From contig OW569360.1 in assembly GCA_937625935.1 (NCBI GenBank), positions 1 through 64,000 on the forward strand: a DNA stretch of 64,000 nt, written 5' to 3'. The DNA is from Tetramitus jugosus (Eukaryota > Heterolobosea > Eutetramitea > Acrasida > Vahlkampfiidae). The notes beneath the pieces were generated by a model. It was not told the origin of the DNA. It was given only the letters and a program-made list of their open reading frames with translations, and did no database searches. The translations under genes were made by a program, and so were the position numbers. Positions within the stretch are counted from its first letter, which is position 1. Each line of letters starts with the position of its first letter. This document shows, one piece after another, positions 30,258-41,893 of the stretch.

Positions 30258-33200
30258 TTATGTTTCTTTTGGTTCAGCAAGGGTCTCGATGATGGATACT
30301 TCTTCAGTGTGCTCAACCCGTGATTCACACACAAGAGGCGTGGTTGGTCCCACTTGCTCCTCTTCTAGTTTCTCTTCGACAACCAGGTTGAGTTGCTCAG
30401 ATGACTCCGAGACTGCGCTCTGATTGAACTTGCATACAATAACAGAAATGTTGTCCATGGATCGGAGAGCATAGGCGAAATCTCGCAGTACGGCAGCACA
30501 CATGGCAGCCTTTGCTCCTTCATTATTTACATGAGAATGAATGATTCGAGTGTTGTCTTGTACCTCAGCTCGGATCTGACTTGCGTCACTGTCTAGTCTC
30601 ACAAATGTGTCATGAACGAGCTGAGAAGCCATCTGATCTGTAACCATGTCCCAAACACCATCGCAGGCGAGTATGAGGAATTGATGAACTGATGGATCAA
30701 TCTCAAATGTGTAAACATAAGGGTCGCAAGAGATGAGTGGTCGTTGGTCATGATCGCCCAATGCCCGACTTAAACTGTATCCGTTGATACGACCTTCATA
30801 TGTGCAACCTCCAAGATCCATCACTCTCCTTCTTTCTTCGTACTCGTTTGCTTTGTGATCGACTGTGACTCTCCGACCTACGACCGAACCGTCTTGCTGT
30901 TGGCTCACAAGTACACCTCGGGCATCACCAACGTTTGCACATATGCAGTACTTGTGGTTCAGCACGAGGGAAATGACGGCAGTGCAGCCATCTTGTATTC
31001 TTTGTTGACGAATGCTGTGATCCAAGTCTTTGATCAAACATCGAATAATCATTGAACCAAATTCAAGCATATTAATGTTGTTTTCCTTTGCCTTTTCTGA
31101 ATGCTTCTTAAAAACAGACGCAAGAACGGCAGCAATGTTGGCTGAGGAGTATTGGGCACAAACCTCTCCTCCATGGCCATCAAATACTGCAAAGAGCTGT
31201 ACATGTAAGTTGGGTACACAATCGAATCGCATATTATTATCAATGAACCAACTATCCTCATTGGTAGGACGATCTCCCAGCATATGCGAATGTCCATATG
31301 AAATAGATTCATTTGTTGATACATCACGATCAATATCCGACCGATTGTGCTGATTATCTACATCTATCCAATGATCTCTATGAACAGAGAATCCATTTGG
31401 ATTAAAATTGTTGTGTGATATGTCCACTATAGAACCTTCTCCAAATGATACAAGTTGATCTATACACGACTGATTATCTGCTATCGAATTACCAAAGAGA
31501 GATAGAACTTTGATTCTCTCGGATATGTTCCCCAGAAATTCGGGTGACAAACTTCGAATGCTATTATTTCCTATATACAAGTGAGTTAAACAAGGACATC
31601 TCGATAGTTGAATCGGGATACTTGTTAACTTGTTGCCTGATGCCAGAAGGCGAATCAATCGACTCATAGCATTTTTGGATGAGGCAAACAAATCATCTAC
31701 ATTTGTGAAGTAATTGTAACTAATGTTCAGCTTTTTCAACCGGAGCATATGCTTTCCAATCAAGGAGAGAGAACAAGTTTGATTATCGAGCTTGTTGAAT
31801 GCAAGATAGAGATCCATTAACCGGTCCATATTTCGCAGTATACCATCTTCAATTTTTGTAATTTGATTCCTAGTGAGATCCAAGTAGCGCATATTCTTCA
31901 ACCGAAGCATACTTAACGGTAGTTTCGTTAATAAGTTATTGTGACAGTCTAGACACTCTAATTGATTCAGAGCTCCAATGCTCTCGGGAAGTGCAGAGAT
32001 CATATTATTACCTAAATAAAGCCTCTTCAGTGTCTTAATTGTTCCAATCTCCTCAATCACGCCTCCCTGTAACCGATTGTCCATCAGCACTAATGTTTGA
32101 AGCGCTGGTAAGCACCGGCCATTGAACACCAATGGATTCAACTCTGAAATTCGATTGTCATTCAAAATGAGCTCTCTCAATTGAGACATTACAAATAGAT
32201 CATCTACCGATTTACAAAACGAAGTAATGTTGTTCTCGGGTGCAATCAAAATCTCCAGTGTTTCACAGTGTAGTCTCAACAGAGACTCTGGACAATCCAC
32301 CTGAATATTATCACTGTTATCATGATCGTCTTTCCATTCATCACCGCGTTCACTCTTCTTCAAATTCGATCGCAAAAAATTGAAACAGTTTGACACCTTG
32401 AGAAACCGAAGAGACTCGATGCGACACGTGGACTCATCTGCCACAAATGGCAAAAAGGGTTCATTCGATGCTATACACGGATTATCTCCAATATCAATCT
32501 CCCACAGTCTCTTACACCTGGACAAGTACGCATCAAATGATTGAATATGATTCCCAGGTGCCTTAAAACTTGTTAAAAGTGGAAAAATCGTTGCCCACTC
32601 TGCATTCAACAAATCCAAGTCGTCATCATCGGTCGAATCCACTGGCTTTGGTATATGAAACAAGTTATAGAGACCAGCACATGTCAAATCCATTTCAGAC
32701 ACAATCAAAATACCCATTTTTCTCAATTCAATCATTGCATCATAAGGAAACATGACCAACGCATTGAAAGCTAAGCTTACATGACTAATAAATAACCTGA
32801 CTTGATTGTCTGTTGGAGTTGTCGACTGTTTCTTTTGTTTCTTGTTCTTGGAAAGAGTGGGCAAACGTCGTTCATATTCCTGTCGAATCATGAGCAACAA
32901 TTCCATTGGAAAAACTTCGTATCCCTTGTTACTCAACTGTAAGCTATGGTTATGAATCAGGTGATCGACACAAATCTGGAAAAACTCCATTTCATTGTCT
33001 TCTTCCTCATCTTCTTCTTCTTCTTCTTGATAGTTATCATCAATCACATTTTCACTATTGTTGTTGTTGTTGTTGTTGACGTGATGGACATTGGTCAAGT
33101 GAAGTGTGCTTTGCTTCAGATCCAACCGAATCGATGAATCATCACTATTGTTGTTGTTGTTGTCATTGTTGCTATTTTGTTGATGATTATGATGGGGATG

Positions 33201-33278
33201 GTTATTGTCATGTCGAAGTGATTGAGCAGCACCACCGTCCTCATCTAACGATGATAAAGACTTTTGAACATTACCCAT
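30258..33278 (-). CDS. Leucine-rich repeat / PP2C protein phosphatase
   Basis: 1006 residues, one exon. Starts MGNVQKS, a strong N-myristoylation signal. The first ~100 residues are Asn/Asp/Glu-rich. Residues ~290-640 are LRRs (for example LKRLYLGNNMISALPESIGAL, MRYLDLTRNQITKI). Residues ~665-945 are a PP2C domain with HMLGDRPTNEDSW, FAVFDGHGGEVCAQY, GCTAVISLV, ANVGDARGVL, LSRALGDH and ACDGVWDMVTDQM, including all metal-binding Asp residues. The combination resembles PHLPP phosphatases (PH-LRR-PP2C) and the LRR-PP2C half of yeast adenylyl cyclase, but here a lipid anchor stands in place of the PH domain. A Ser/Thr phosphatase of a membrane complex is expected. Substrate unknown. Confidence 0.93.
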   Translation of the reverse strand: MGNVQKSLSSLDEDGGAAQSLRHDNNHPHHNHQQNSNNDNNNNNSDDSSIRLDLKQSTLHLTNVHHVNNNNNNNSENVIDDNYQEEEEEDEEEDNEMEFFQICVDHLIHNHSLQLSNKGYEVFPMELLLMIRQEYERRLPTLSKNKKQKKQSTTPTDNQVRLFISHVSLAFNALVMFPYDAMIELRKMGILIVSEMDLTCAGLYNLFHIPKPVDSTDDDDLDLLNAEWATIFPLLTSFKAPGNHIQSFDAYLSRCKRLWEIDIGDNPCIASNEPFLPFVADESTCRIESLRFLKVSNCFNFLRSNLKKSERGDEWKDDHDNSDNIQVDCPESLLRLHCETLEILIAPENNITSFCKSVDDLFVMSQLRELILNDNRISELNPLVFNGRCLPALQTLVLMDNRLQGGVIEEIGTIKTLKRLYLGNNMISALPESIGALNQLECLDCHNNLLTKLPLSMLRLKNMRYLDLTRNQITKIEDGILRNMDRLMDLYLAFNKLDNQTCSLSLIGKHMLRLKKLNISYNYFTNVDDLFASSKNAMSRLIRLLASGNKLTSIPIQLSRCPCLTHLYIGNNSIRSLSPEFLGNISERIKVLSLFGNSIADNQSCIDQLVSFGEGSIVDISHNNFNPNGFSVHRDHWIDVDNQHNRSDIDRDVSTNESISYGHSHMLGDRPTNEDSWFIDNNMRFDCVPNLHVQLFAVFDGHGGEVCAQYSSANIAAVLASVFKKHSEKAKENNINMLEFGSMIIRCLIKDLDHSIRQQRIQDGCTAVISLVLNHKYCICANVGDARGVLVSQQQDGSVVGRRVTVDHKANEYEERRRVMDLGGCTYEGRINGYSLSRALGDHDQRPLISCDPYVYTFEIDPSVHQFLILACDGVWDMVTDQMASQLVHDTFVRLDSDASQIRAEVQDNTRIIHSHVNNEGAKAAMCAAVLRDFAYALRSMDNISVIVCKFNQSAVSESSEQLNLVVEEKLEEEQVGPTTPLVCESRVEHTEEVSIIETLAEPKET

Positions 33279-33540
33279 TTTTGGTTGTCTTTCTCTTTTT
33301 TTTTGCGGAAGAGTTTCTGCTCTCGAGCCGTCTGAAGGAATGAGAGAATATTGTTAGAGGGATGGAGATTTGGCCTATGGAGTTTTTGAGCGATGCCGCA
33401 TGTCGCCTGACAGATATTTACTGCCGCGAAGGGTTGGAAAGGTAATTGGAAGAAGTCGGGCATTGGAAGAACTTGTGAACACGTGCGAGAAGTGACAACA
33501 ATGATTGGTGGATTGTGTACGTGAGATGAATAAGCTTGGT

Positions 33541-35778
33541 TTACTTCTTTCCTTCCTTTCTTCTCTCTTGCTTTCTGTCACCAGAAGAGAGGAGGGCCTT
33601 CCGGATTCTCAAGTAGTTTGGAGTAACCTCAATCAACTCATCTTGCTGAATGTAAGCAAGCATTTCTTCCAAAGCAAAGGTCCTTATTGGATTCAATCTG
33701 ACTTGTTCTTCTGATCCCTTGGATCTCATGTTACTCAACGCCTTTTCCTTGCAAGGATTACATTCGATATCGGTTTCTCTGGCGCTTTCACCAACAATCA
33801 TACCCTCATAAATTTGAGTTTGTGGCTTAATGAACAAAACACCTCTCTCCTGAAGTGAATCCAATGCATATCCAGTGGCAGGACCGGTAGCAATAGAAAC
33901 CATGGCACCCTTTCTGTTTGTGTCAAAAGGTCCCTTGTATGGCTCATAGGAGTGGAACACGTGATTCATGATACCTTCACCGTGAGTAAATGTTCTGAAT
34001 TCAGAACTGAAACCGACCAAAGCTCTGGTTGGAACCAGGTAGACGAGCTTGGCTCTGTCTCCCTTGGTAGTGTAGCTTTGCATGTCACCCTTTCTCTTGG
34101 TCAAGTTATCAAGAACCCAACTGGCATCAGATAGGTCGACTTCACAGATAACCTCTTCAATAGGTTCAAGCTTCTGACCAGTCTCACTTTCCTTGAGCAG
34201 TGCCTTTGGTGGAGAGATTTGGAATTCGAAACCCTCACGTCTCAAATTTTCAATCAAGACAGCAATTTGCATCTCACCACGACCCATAACCTCAAAGGCC
34301 TCACCTTCCTCGGACTGCTTAATCTTGAGGGCGACATTGATTTCAGCCTCCTTCAACAATCTAGTTCTCAATTGAGTAGCAGAACTGGCCTTACCATCTT
34401 GACCTGCCAATGGTGAATCGTTGACTTTAAAGTAAACAGACAAAATTGGAGGATCAAGAGGCTTTGTGTCAATGAATCCTTGATGTTTTGGACTACAGAG
34501 TGTGTCAGTAACACCAGCCTTATTGAAACCGGCAATAGAAACAATGCTTCCTGCAAATGACTCCTTGACAGTCACGCGATTCAATCCTCTAGTCTCCATG
34601 AGCTGGAACACTTTTCCTTCTTCAACTGGTTCACCTATTCTCGAAACACTCTTAATCTTATCATTGACCTTGATGCTTCCAGCATAAATCTTACCAGTCA
34701 AAATTCTGCCAAACACTCTGTCATAGTCCAATGAACTGACCAACATTTGGAATGGCTGACCAACCTTGATCTTTGGGCATGGAACATGTTGCATAACAGC
34801 TTCGAACAATGGCGCCATATTCTCTCTTGGATCATTCTCCAAATCACGAACGCACCATCCATCTCTTGCAGAGGCATAGAGAATAGGGAAGTCCATTTGC
34901 TCATCAGTTGCATCCAAACTCATAAACAAGTCAAACACCTCATTTTCAACTTCACCGATACGTGCAGTGTCTCTGTCAACCTTGTTGAAGATGACAACTG
35001 GCTTCAATCCGTGCTGCAAAGCCTTGGAAAGCACAAACTTTGTCTGTGTCATTGGTCCATCAGTTGCATCAACCAACAGACACACACCATCCACCATACC
35101 CATAATTCTTTCAACTTCACCACCAAAATCAGCGTGACCTGGTGTATCCACAATGTTCAATGTGTTTTCCTTGTATTGGACAGTGGTCAATTTAGCCATA
35201 ATAGTGATACCACGCTCCTTTTCAATAGCCATAGAGTCCATGACTCTCTCTTCACTTTGATCCTTGAGAACAGTGTTTGTTTGTTTCAGCAGACAGTCAA
35301 CAATAGTCTATATTAACAATCAATCATCAATTCAATAGAAAAACGGTCATGTGCTCATGTTAGATTTCATCTCTCCATCTGTAAGCGCTGTGGCGGCAGC
35401 GGACAATTAAAGAAGCGGCAAAATCAAACCAAAAATTTTGTTCACACAACATACCGTCTTACCCACATCGACGTGAGCAATAATAGCCAAATTTCTAATG
35501 TTTGGTACTTCTCTAATCTCCTCTTGTTCATTGAGCATGTAACGATTGGTGTGATAACACTTGGCTCCATTCGAAGGAATCATGCGAGTATATCGATTGT
35601 TCAATGTTCTTGATGCTGAATGTGCACTAGTAGTGGTGTTGCTCATTGTTGTGGTGTGATTCTTTCTCTTGGTTGTTGAAATCATGTCATTCACAACGAT
35701 TGAGCCACTCTTGGAGAGACTACGTTGTTGTTGCAGAATTTGGTTCTTGCACGAGTGGGAAGCTCTCAGAAGCATCAT
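33541..35778 (-). CDS. TypA/BipA translational GTPase, organelle-targeted
   Basis: Two exons on the minus strand: 35778-35455 and 35307-33541 (696 residues), intron 147 nt with GTATGT donor. The intron cuts exactly after GKT of the P-loop HVDVGKT/T. The first ~90 residues are a basic, Ser/Arg/Asn-rich extension absent from bacterial TypA (about 600 residues) and look like a mitochondrial targeting sequence. GTPase motifs: ERGITIMAK, DTPGHADFGGEV, NKVDRD; later EF-G-like domains and a C-terminal region with KGAMVS and YEGMIVGE as in bacterial BipA. TypA binds ribosomes and assists assembly or stress translation; here probably the mitochondrial ribosome. Confidence 0.93.
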
Positions 35779-36089
35779 GTTTGTTGTTGTTTAAAATGGT
35801 GTCCTGGTTGTTGGTTTTTTTGGTTGTTGTCAGAGAGAATTGTGAAGAAAAACTTTTTCACACAGTAATTCTCCCCAGTCCGTTCCGCGAAAACCTGCAA
35901 TTGTCCGAGTGGTCCTGAATCTTGGTGTTCAGGTTCAATTGTTGGGACATGTCTGGAGAGATGGTGAGTTCAGCAAGGATGGAATGCAAGTAACTTGTGA
36001 TCCAATTCTCTCTGTTTGCGTGATCTGCTTGCGTGAAATTGTGAAGAATAGATGTTTATGTTTGTTAACACGTGTTGGACCCGCTCAAA
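35779..36089. other. Intergenic, no gene seen
   Basis: 311 bases between tandem minus-strand genes. A tRNA A-box-like string and a B-box-like GGTTCAATT occur near 35900-35941, but too close together for a tRNA (see rejected items). Confidence 0.55.
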
Positions 36090-36848
36090 TCAAGAGCTCA
36101 GTGCCTTCGTTGGAAATTGCTGTTGCTGTGGAGGAGATAGCATGTGAGAATCAACAGAAAAAACAGAAGCATTATCCAACAGCTTCAAATCCGAGTGCAC
36201 GGGCAACAAGACACGATTCACATTCCGTGCACCAGTCCTTGGATGATACCAAGTAACAGTCAACTGCTTCACATACGGATCCAACGGATTACAATCAACC
36301 TTAATAAACGTTTTTAGCTCTCTCATGACTTGATCAATCGAATTCGATGGGATCACACTGTTTTGTCTTATACAGGCATTCGTAATCGCAGCAACGCGAT
36401 TCTCCAATATCAAATCCTGTTCCAAATGCTTCAAACGATTCATCAAATGAGTTTTCACTCGTTTGTAAGCAATTGAAAAGGCGGCCATCATTGCTGTTGC
36501 CATCACAGGCTCAACCAATGTCAAGTAATGACTCTTGCGCATCACCATTGTGGTTTTACTCACAACACTTGAGCTCTTACGAGTCACAAGAATCGTTAAC
36601 AGTCTTCCAATAGTACGAAACAAGAGAGGAACACGAGAATAGTTGTGTGAAGCATTGCTGTTGTAAACAACTGACAATTCAGCTTGTCTGTTACTCGCAG
36701 TGGGTGAAGAAATGACACTAGACAATTCGTTCATCTCACATTGAAGTTCTCTTGTCGTTGTTGTTGGTGATTTTCTCTGATCAACAATTCTTCCGCCGTT
36801 TTTCGATTGGAGAAAAACACCAAAAAAACGCACCAAAAAGCTTTTCAT
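36090..36848 (-). CDS. Hypothetical protein with one possible membrane helix
   Basis: 252 residues if started at ATG 36848 (MKSFLVRFFG); an in-frame ATG at 36950 exists but the extra 34 residues look untranslated. A hydrophobic stretch YLTLVEPVMATAMMAAFSIAY (~120-140) may cross a membrane. The C-terminal half has VTWYHPRTGARNVNRVLLPVHSDLKL, protein-like but unrecognised. Ser/Thr-rich N-terminus with basic character. Function unknown. Confidence 0.55.
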   Translation of the reverse strand: MKSFLVRFFGVFLQSKNGGRIVDQRKSPTTTTRELQCEMNELSSVISSPTASNRQAELSVVYNSNASHNYSRVPLLFRTIGRLLTILVTRKSSSVVSKTTMVMRKSHYLTLVEPVMATAMMAAFSIAYKRVKTHLMNRLKHLEQDLILENRVAAITNACIRQNSVIPSNSIDQVMRELKTFIKVDCNPLDPYVKQLTVTWYHPRTGARNVNRVLLPVHSDLKLLDNASVFSVDSHMLSPPQQQQFPTKALSS

Positions 36849-37075
36849 CTTTACTACCAAAAGTTGTTGGTCACAGAAAAATTCGTGAGTTGATCTTAAG
36901 CACGTCAGTTGATCAACACGGTAGAGAGCAACAGCATCCTGTTCTACCACAAATCATCATTTTTTGCATGCTGATCATCTTTTTTTGAAAAGGGAAATTT
37001 GAAAGCTTTCAACAGCAACAACCGACAACAACAACAAAACGACTTATTTATCAACAAGACCCAGTACTATGAACC

Positions 37076-40000
37076 ATGTTACAACAACAACAACAACAAC
37101 AATATGCTTATCATCCGTCCAATAGCAATATCAGTGCAATGTCATCAAACAGTGGCATCATTGGTTCAATGGGTCATCATCATTCATCATCTACACTGAG
37201 TAATCCACCGATTGGTCGCAAAGGATATTATCTCTATTTTCAACCAACCATTCACATTTCATCTGGCAGTAGCAGTACTAGCATTAGTAGCTCTAGTACT
37301 CCTTTTTCTCCACAACAACAACAACAACAACATCAACAATCATCATTGTCATCATTTGAGCAACAACAACAACAGAGATTTCAGAGATCATCATCACTCG
37401 TTAGTCAATCCAAATATTCAAGGTATGAAAAAGAACGATTGAAATTGGGTAATAAAAAGGTGATTGCCGTAGGATTTGTCGGTTATCATGAACAGAGTAT
37501 GGACATTGTGAATGAAGTGTTGGGCAAGAAGATTTTTTCAGAGCAGCACAGGAATCAAGTTCAGAGGGAATTTGCAGAATTTTCTTCTCAATTTTCAACC
37601 TTTGGTACATCGTCATCATCGGCATCTTCGTCATTTTCGACATCGAGCTTTTGGTCATCACCCTATGCATTTCCCATTGATTCCTATCATGACAGTGATT
37701 CCAGTACGATTTACATGTATCTCGATGCTCATTTAGATGTGAATTCAGTGATATCTCAGGTGAAGAAACAGAGAATGAACAGGAAGCGTGACGATCCTAA
37801 ATGTCATATATCCATGGAGGTGTGTGTTGTAGTTTATTATGTTGTTTGTTATTATTTTTGTGACAAATTGGATTGCAGTCATGTTGTTGTTAGTGTGATT
37901 GGAGTTGTTCGAACTGACACTGTAAGAAATTTTAGAATGAAATTGATTTTGAGTTGGGTGAGAGAGAGTATAGTCTCGCCAAGGCACTATTATTTATGTT
38001 TCATACATGTCACATCATAATGGTACAGTGGATTAGTTGCGACGTTTTTTTGTTTTCTGTTCTTGTTGTTATTGTTCTATTGATTATTAGAAAGCATGTG
38101 AGAGACATTTTATATTCATTCATGAAATCTTCTTCCATTTGTGCCATAGTTTGTGCATCCTGACAAGCGATTTGATATGAAGAATCTGAGAATGTTTCGG
38201 ATCTTGCAGTTGGCAAAGCAGCACGCCAACTCTGCTTTGCTCTCTCATTTGGGCTCCTCCATTTTTACGAATGATTTGAAGTTCTCTCCACTGTATTCTC
38301 CAGGTCGAGTTCTGCCTGTTGTTGCTTTCTTATTTTTCCAAAAGAGAACGGAATGGAATGCAATCAAGAATCAAGTGAGTGATATGGACAATAGAGGAAT
38401 ATTGGATCAAATGCAAAAAGCCTTAGAATCACAGGTGAGAGCTATTTTGAAGAAGGGAAGATTTGCTGGTACCGATAATACACGAAATCCTCTATTAATG
38501 GTGGATCCATCAAAGTGCGCCTTTGTGGTTGTCGAACCTGAATCGCAATATGGCTCCAAGGAGTTCATGACCGATTTTACTTCCATGATGTTTAGTTTTA
38601 GTACGATCGAGGAGCAGCACACAGTGAGTAGTCATCCTCAAAAAGTGTTTTATGCACGAGCAATGAATTCATCCACAAAGAAGCCTACCTATCCGCAGAT
38701 AATGCAAGACACCATGTACAACATGGAAGATGTGCGAGATTTCTTGAAAAAGCAATATGACTATTTTAAAAAGCAGATGCACAGCGGTAAGCGATATGTG
38801 TTGCCTTCATCGTTTAATTGGTATCACGCAACCTTTGCATTCGAAGAATTTATGTGCATGAAAGCAAGTGGCATCAAGAGAGAAGAAATTTTGAGGATTG
38901 ATATGGAACTTGAGAAGGTTAAACCTTTCATCAATCCTGATTGGCAATTTTCTGAGAACAGATGTTCTCAGGCCTTGAATCTAGTGAAAGAGCAGTTTGG
39001 TACAGATGAGTGCGTGATGAGAATGATGACTCTTAGTGAGTACATTGATCAAGCGATTCACACATTTGACATTTATGCCAGTGGACCTTATCAAGAGAAG
39101 TTCAAGCAACAACTCATTAGCGAGCTTACAGCATTCCACACCCAAAAGAGATCGCAAGTATTGGATATCCCTGATGTGTCAGCAAATTTGGGATCTCAAG
39201 ATATCTTGATGATATATCGATTTATTTTCAGTGAAGAACAAACAGTATCGAGCATAACATCAAATTCAACACAACAGAAAGGGTTCAAACCTTCAAAACA
39301 AGCAGTTCCATCTCGATTCTCCAAGATTGTAGCCAATAGCCAAAATATTGATACGCATCCGAGCCCAGTTAGAACAATGTACATTACTTCCTTGGGTGCA
39401 TGCGCTGAGGTTTACAACAATGAGAGTGGGGTGAAGCTTGAAAGCACTGGAGCGCCCATATTTTTGTCACATTTTGACTTCACATCTCCCTACTTTGGGG
39501 TTTCCATGCCGCCCGTTGGGCCAAATGGTGTTTCGGTAGATAAGTTAATGAATTCACTTTATTCTGCAAAACACCAAAGACAACAACAAATGGAATCCAT
39601 TCGATCAGATACTAATGCAAGTAAGACTCCGAGAATGGCCAGAATTCTAAACAGTGACTACGACTACACGCGATCGAAGAGATACAAGGTACTCGTCGGG
39701 TTCGAATATCGAACTGCACAAGGTGTCAGTTTTGTTGTTCAGGTCGACACTCTTGTCTCCTATCTCACAAAGCAGAATCTCAAAGGAAAACAATCCAAAT
39801 CCAAAGAGAGATCGGAATTGAGTTACCAACAAGTCGAGCTGAAGATTAAGGAAGAAGTTTATTCGCTCAAGAATATTCCAATCGAGGTTCCTACACGACT
39901 GGGAGACAGTACTCACAAGTCGACTCCACCAAGACAGGCAACAGTTTCATTCGCTCGACTCAAGAGAATCATATTGGGCGTACCAGATTCCAATTCCAGT

Positions 40001-40303
40001 GTGACTCTGTCTCCAAAGTTTATCAAGGAGGTCGAGCAACAATCAACAACACCAGACTCAAGAAGTGGGTCGATCACCAATAACACAATCAAGTCGACCA
40101 CTGTTACGTCAGTGTACAACTTGGGGAGCATTCAACAGATTGTGTTACCCCGAGGGAAACTCATCTGTCTCAATTTTGAATATGTGGACACTTACTCTGG
40201 TGTTATGCTCTCAACGAACACTGCTTCAACAACAAGTTCAGACAAAGATTTAACGTCGAGCAAGACTTCTCAGCTCATCGATTTACATCTGAGCGTTGTC
40301 TAA
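37076..40303 (+). CDS. SMG8-like nonsense-mediated decay factor
   Basis: Two exons, 37076-37819 and 38150-40303; the 330-nt intron joins CHISME to FVHPDKRFD. Total 965 residues (human SMG8 991). After a Gln/Ser-rich leader a GTPase-like fold begins (KVIAVGFVGYHEQSMDIVNEVLG), lacking a Walker lysine as in SMG8/9. The spliced strand CHISMEFVHPDKRFD corresponds to the CHVLILVHPTCSFD-like segment of SMG8. GRVLPVVAFLFFQ, LDQMQKALESQVRAILKKGR, CAFVVV and the block FSENRCSQAL...AIHTFDIYASGPYQEKF match the family's order. SMG8 with SMG9 restrains SMG1 kinase, which phosphorylates UPF1. The spliced-motif fit makes the call fairly firm; an SMG1 partner is not visible in this window. Confidence 0.75.
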
Positions 40304-40673
40304 TTGCAACAAACTTGAAGTCCGCATGATGGCGGAATGTAAGGTTAAAAGCATAATTCAATGTTCAGTTCACAGGTGGTGATCTATCGGACTATTTAGG
40401 AAAAGTGTAATTGCACCAGTGGTGTTGTGGTTAACAAGTAGAGTCATGTACCGCAAGTCTATTACTCTCTGGCTTCATCGAATCTGTAAACAGAAGATGT
40501 ATAAAGAATATCCTATTTCATTAATTCGTCGTAGGTTCATCCAGGCATGTCTTGCCCGGGCACCTACACTGCTCCTCTCCAGTATGCTAGTCGTAGATAC
40601 AGCCTTTATCTCCTCGGAGAAAAAATCTTTTTGTTCAGGAAATTGAGTTCCAAGTCAAAACAGAGGAAACAAT
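40304..40673. other. Intergenic, no gene seen
   Basis: 370 bases between tandem plus-strand genes. One segment (40421-40470) resembles a tRNA D-arm and anticodon arm but no acceptor stem can be formed. Likely terminator of SMG8 and promoter of the next gene. Confidence 0.5.
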
Positions 40674-41828
40674 ATGTCAAGACTTGTTTACTTTGCAGCT
40701 CGTCAAAGTTATCCCAGAAGAGTACCAGAAGAGTACACTGAGATTTATGAAACTTGTTTGAAGAAACCACTCAAAGGTCAATCCATCAAGCAAATGGAGT
40801 GCACAACTGATTCTTGCTTCTTCTTGACAACAGAGATGTCCCAAGTGTTCTACATGGATGAGATGAGTCAACGGGATCCTGAACATAACATGAGTACTAT
40901 TTCACCCCTTGCATCGACATGCATGACTTCTTCTGACTACGAGGCCATTGAAAGTGACATGCAGTACTTGGCTGCTCTGGATAGTTGTCGTATCAGTTTG
41001 ATTGGTACTGCAAAACAAAGCACATTCTATTACTCTTCCGCTTTGAATCAATTGTGGTTCACAGGTGTGAACCTGATTGATTCATCTCCCATGGTTCCAG
41101 AGTTGATTCAAGTCAAGCTTCCCATTGAATTGCACAACAAGGAAATTGTGAAGATGAATGGAAATGATCTCTCCATGTTCTTCTTGACAAATGATGGCCT
41201 GTTGTATGCTCTTGGAAGTTCATACAAAGGTGTATCCAGAGTTGAGATTCCTGCAATAGTGGATAATGTTAACTCTCCAGTGTTTGTCACTGATGTGCAA
41301 TCAGGTTGTGAGCACACTCTGATTCTGTTGAGCAATGGTCAGTGCTTTGGTATTGGGTCATCATCCCATGGGCAACTGACATCAAAAGGAACCAAAACTG
41401 AACCCACATTGTGCAATGTTCCTGGAAAAGTGACATGGATTCGACCTTGTTCTTATCACTCATTCTTTGGAACTGAGGAAGGAGTTGTTTATGCTTGTGG
41501 ATACAACTCTGATCATCGATTGGCTTTAAGCTCTGATGGAGACTCTGTGATTTCTCCTCAACCGATTGATTTTCCAACGGGACAAGTGAAGCATGTCCTG
41601 GGTTTTGAGGATACCATGATTGTGGATCAGAAGAACATGGTATACACAGCTGTCATATCTGCCTCCAGTAGTGAGAAATCGTCCGTCGATACATTATCAA
41701 GACCAATCGATATGATCCAACACATTCAAAGCGATAATTTCATAATTCATGCAGTTTCGGGCAGCATCAATTTCAAGTGTCTCTACCTGGAGCCAAATAC
41801 AGAAAGTAAGTGTCAGAGCAAATTATAG
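40674..41828 (+). CDS. RCC1-like repeat protein
   Basis: 384 residues, ATG at 40674. Degenerate RCC1 propeller repeats are visible from residue ~150: MFFLTNDGLLYALGSSYKG, HTLILLSNGQCFGIGSSSHGQL and SFFGTEEGVVYACGYNSDHRL. Only three to four blades are clear, against seven in RCC1, so either the N-terminal ~140 residues form divergent blades or the propeller is incomplete. RCC1-like proteins act as exchange factors or scaffolds; no exchange function can be assigned here. No signal peptide or membrane segment. Confidence 0.8.
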   Translation: MSRLVYFAARQSYPRRVPEEYTEIYETCLKKPLKGQSIKQMECTTDSCFFLTTEMSQVFYMDEMSQRDPEHNMSTISPLASTCMTSSDYEAIESDMQYLAALDSCRISLIGTAKQSTFYYSSALNQLWFTGVNLIDSSPMVPELIQVKLPIELHNKEIVKMNGNDLSMFFLTNDGLLYALGSSYKGVSRVEIPAIVDNVNSPVFVTDVQSGCEHTLILLSNGQCFGIGSSSHGQLTSKGTKTEPTLCNVPGKVTWIRPCSYHSFFGTEEGVVYACGYNSDHRLALSSDGDSVISPQPIDFPTGQVKHVLGFEDTMIVDQKNMVYTAVISASSSEKSSVDTLSRPIDMIQHIQSDNFIIHAVSGSINFKCLYLEPNTESKCQSKL

Positions 41829-41893
41829 GTTGCATCTATAAGATAATTCTGCAGTAAAGAAAATTTTTCTTTTATTCAGTTCTCATTTCGTCC

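Noticed and set aside
30855-31353. Long antisense ORFs within the LRR-PP2C gene and similar ones in BiP, RTEL1 and eIF2 gamma
   Set aside because: They mirror the codon bias of the true coding strand and have no start context or domain character.
35900-35941. tRNA-like A-box TGTCCGAGTGG and B-box GGTTCAATT
   Set aside because: Only about 19 bases separate the boxes, against about 32 or more in real tRNAs, and no acceptor stem pairs.
40415-40545. tRNA-like D-arm TGGTGTTGTGGTTAACA and later GGTTCATCC
   Set aside because: Boxes are too far apart without a convincing intron, and the 5' GCACCAG has no matching 3' strand.
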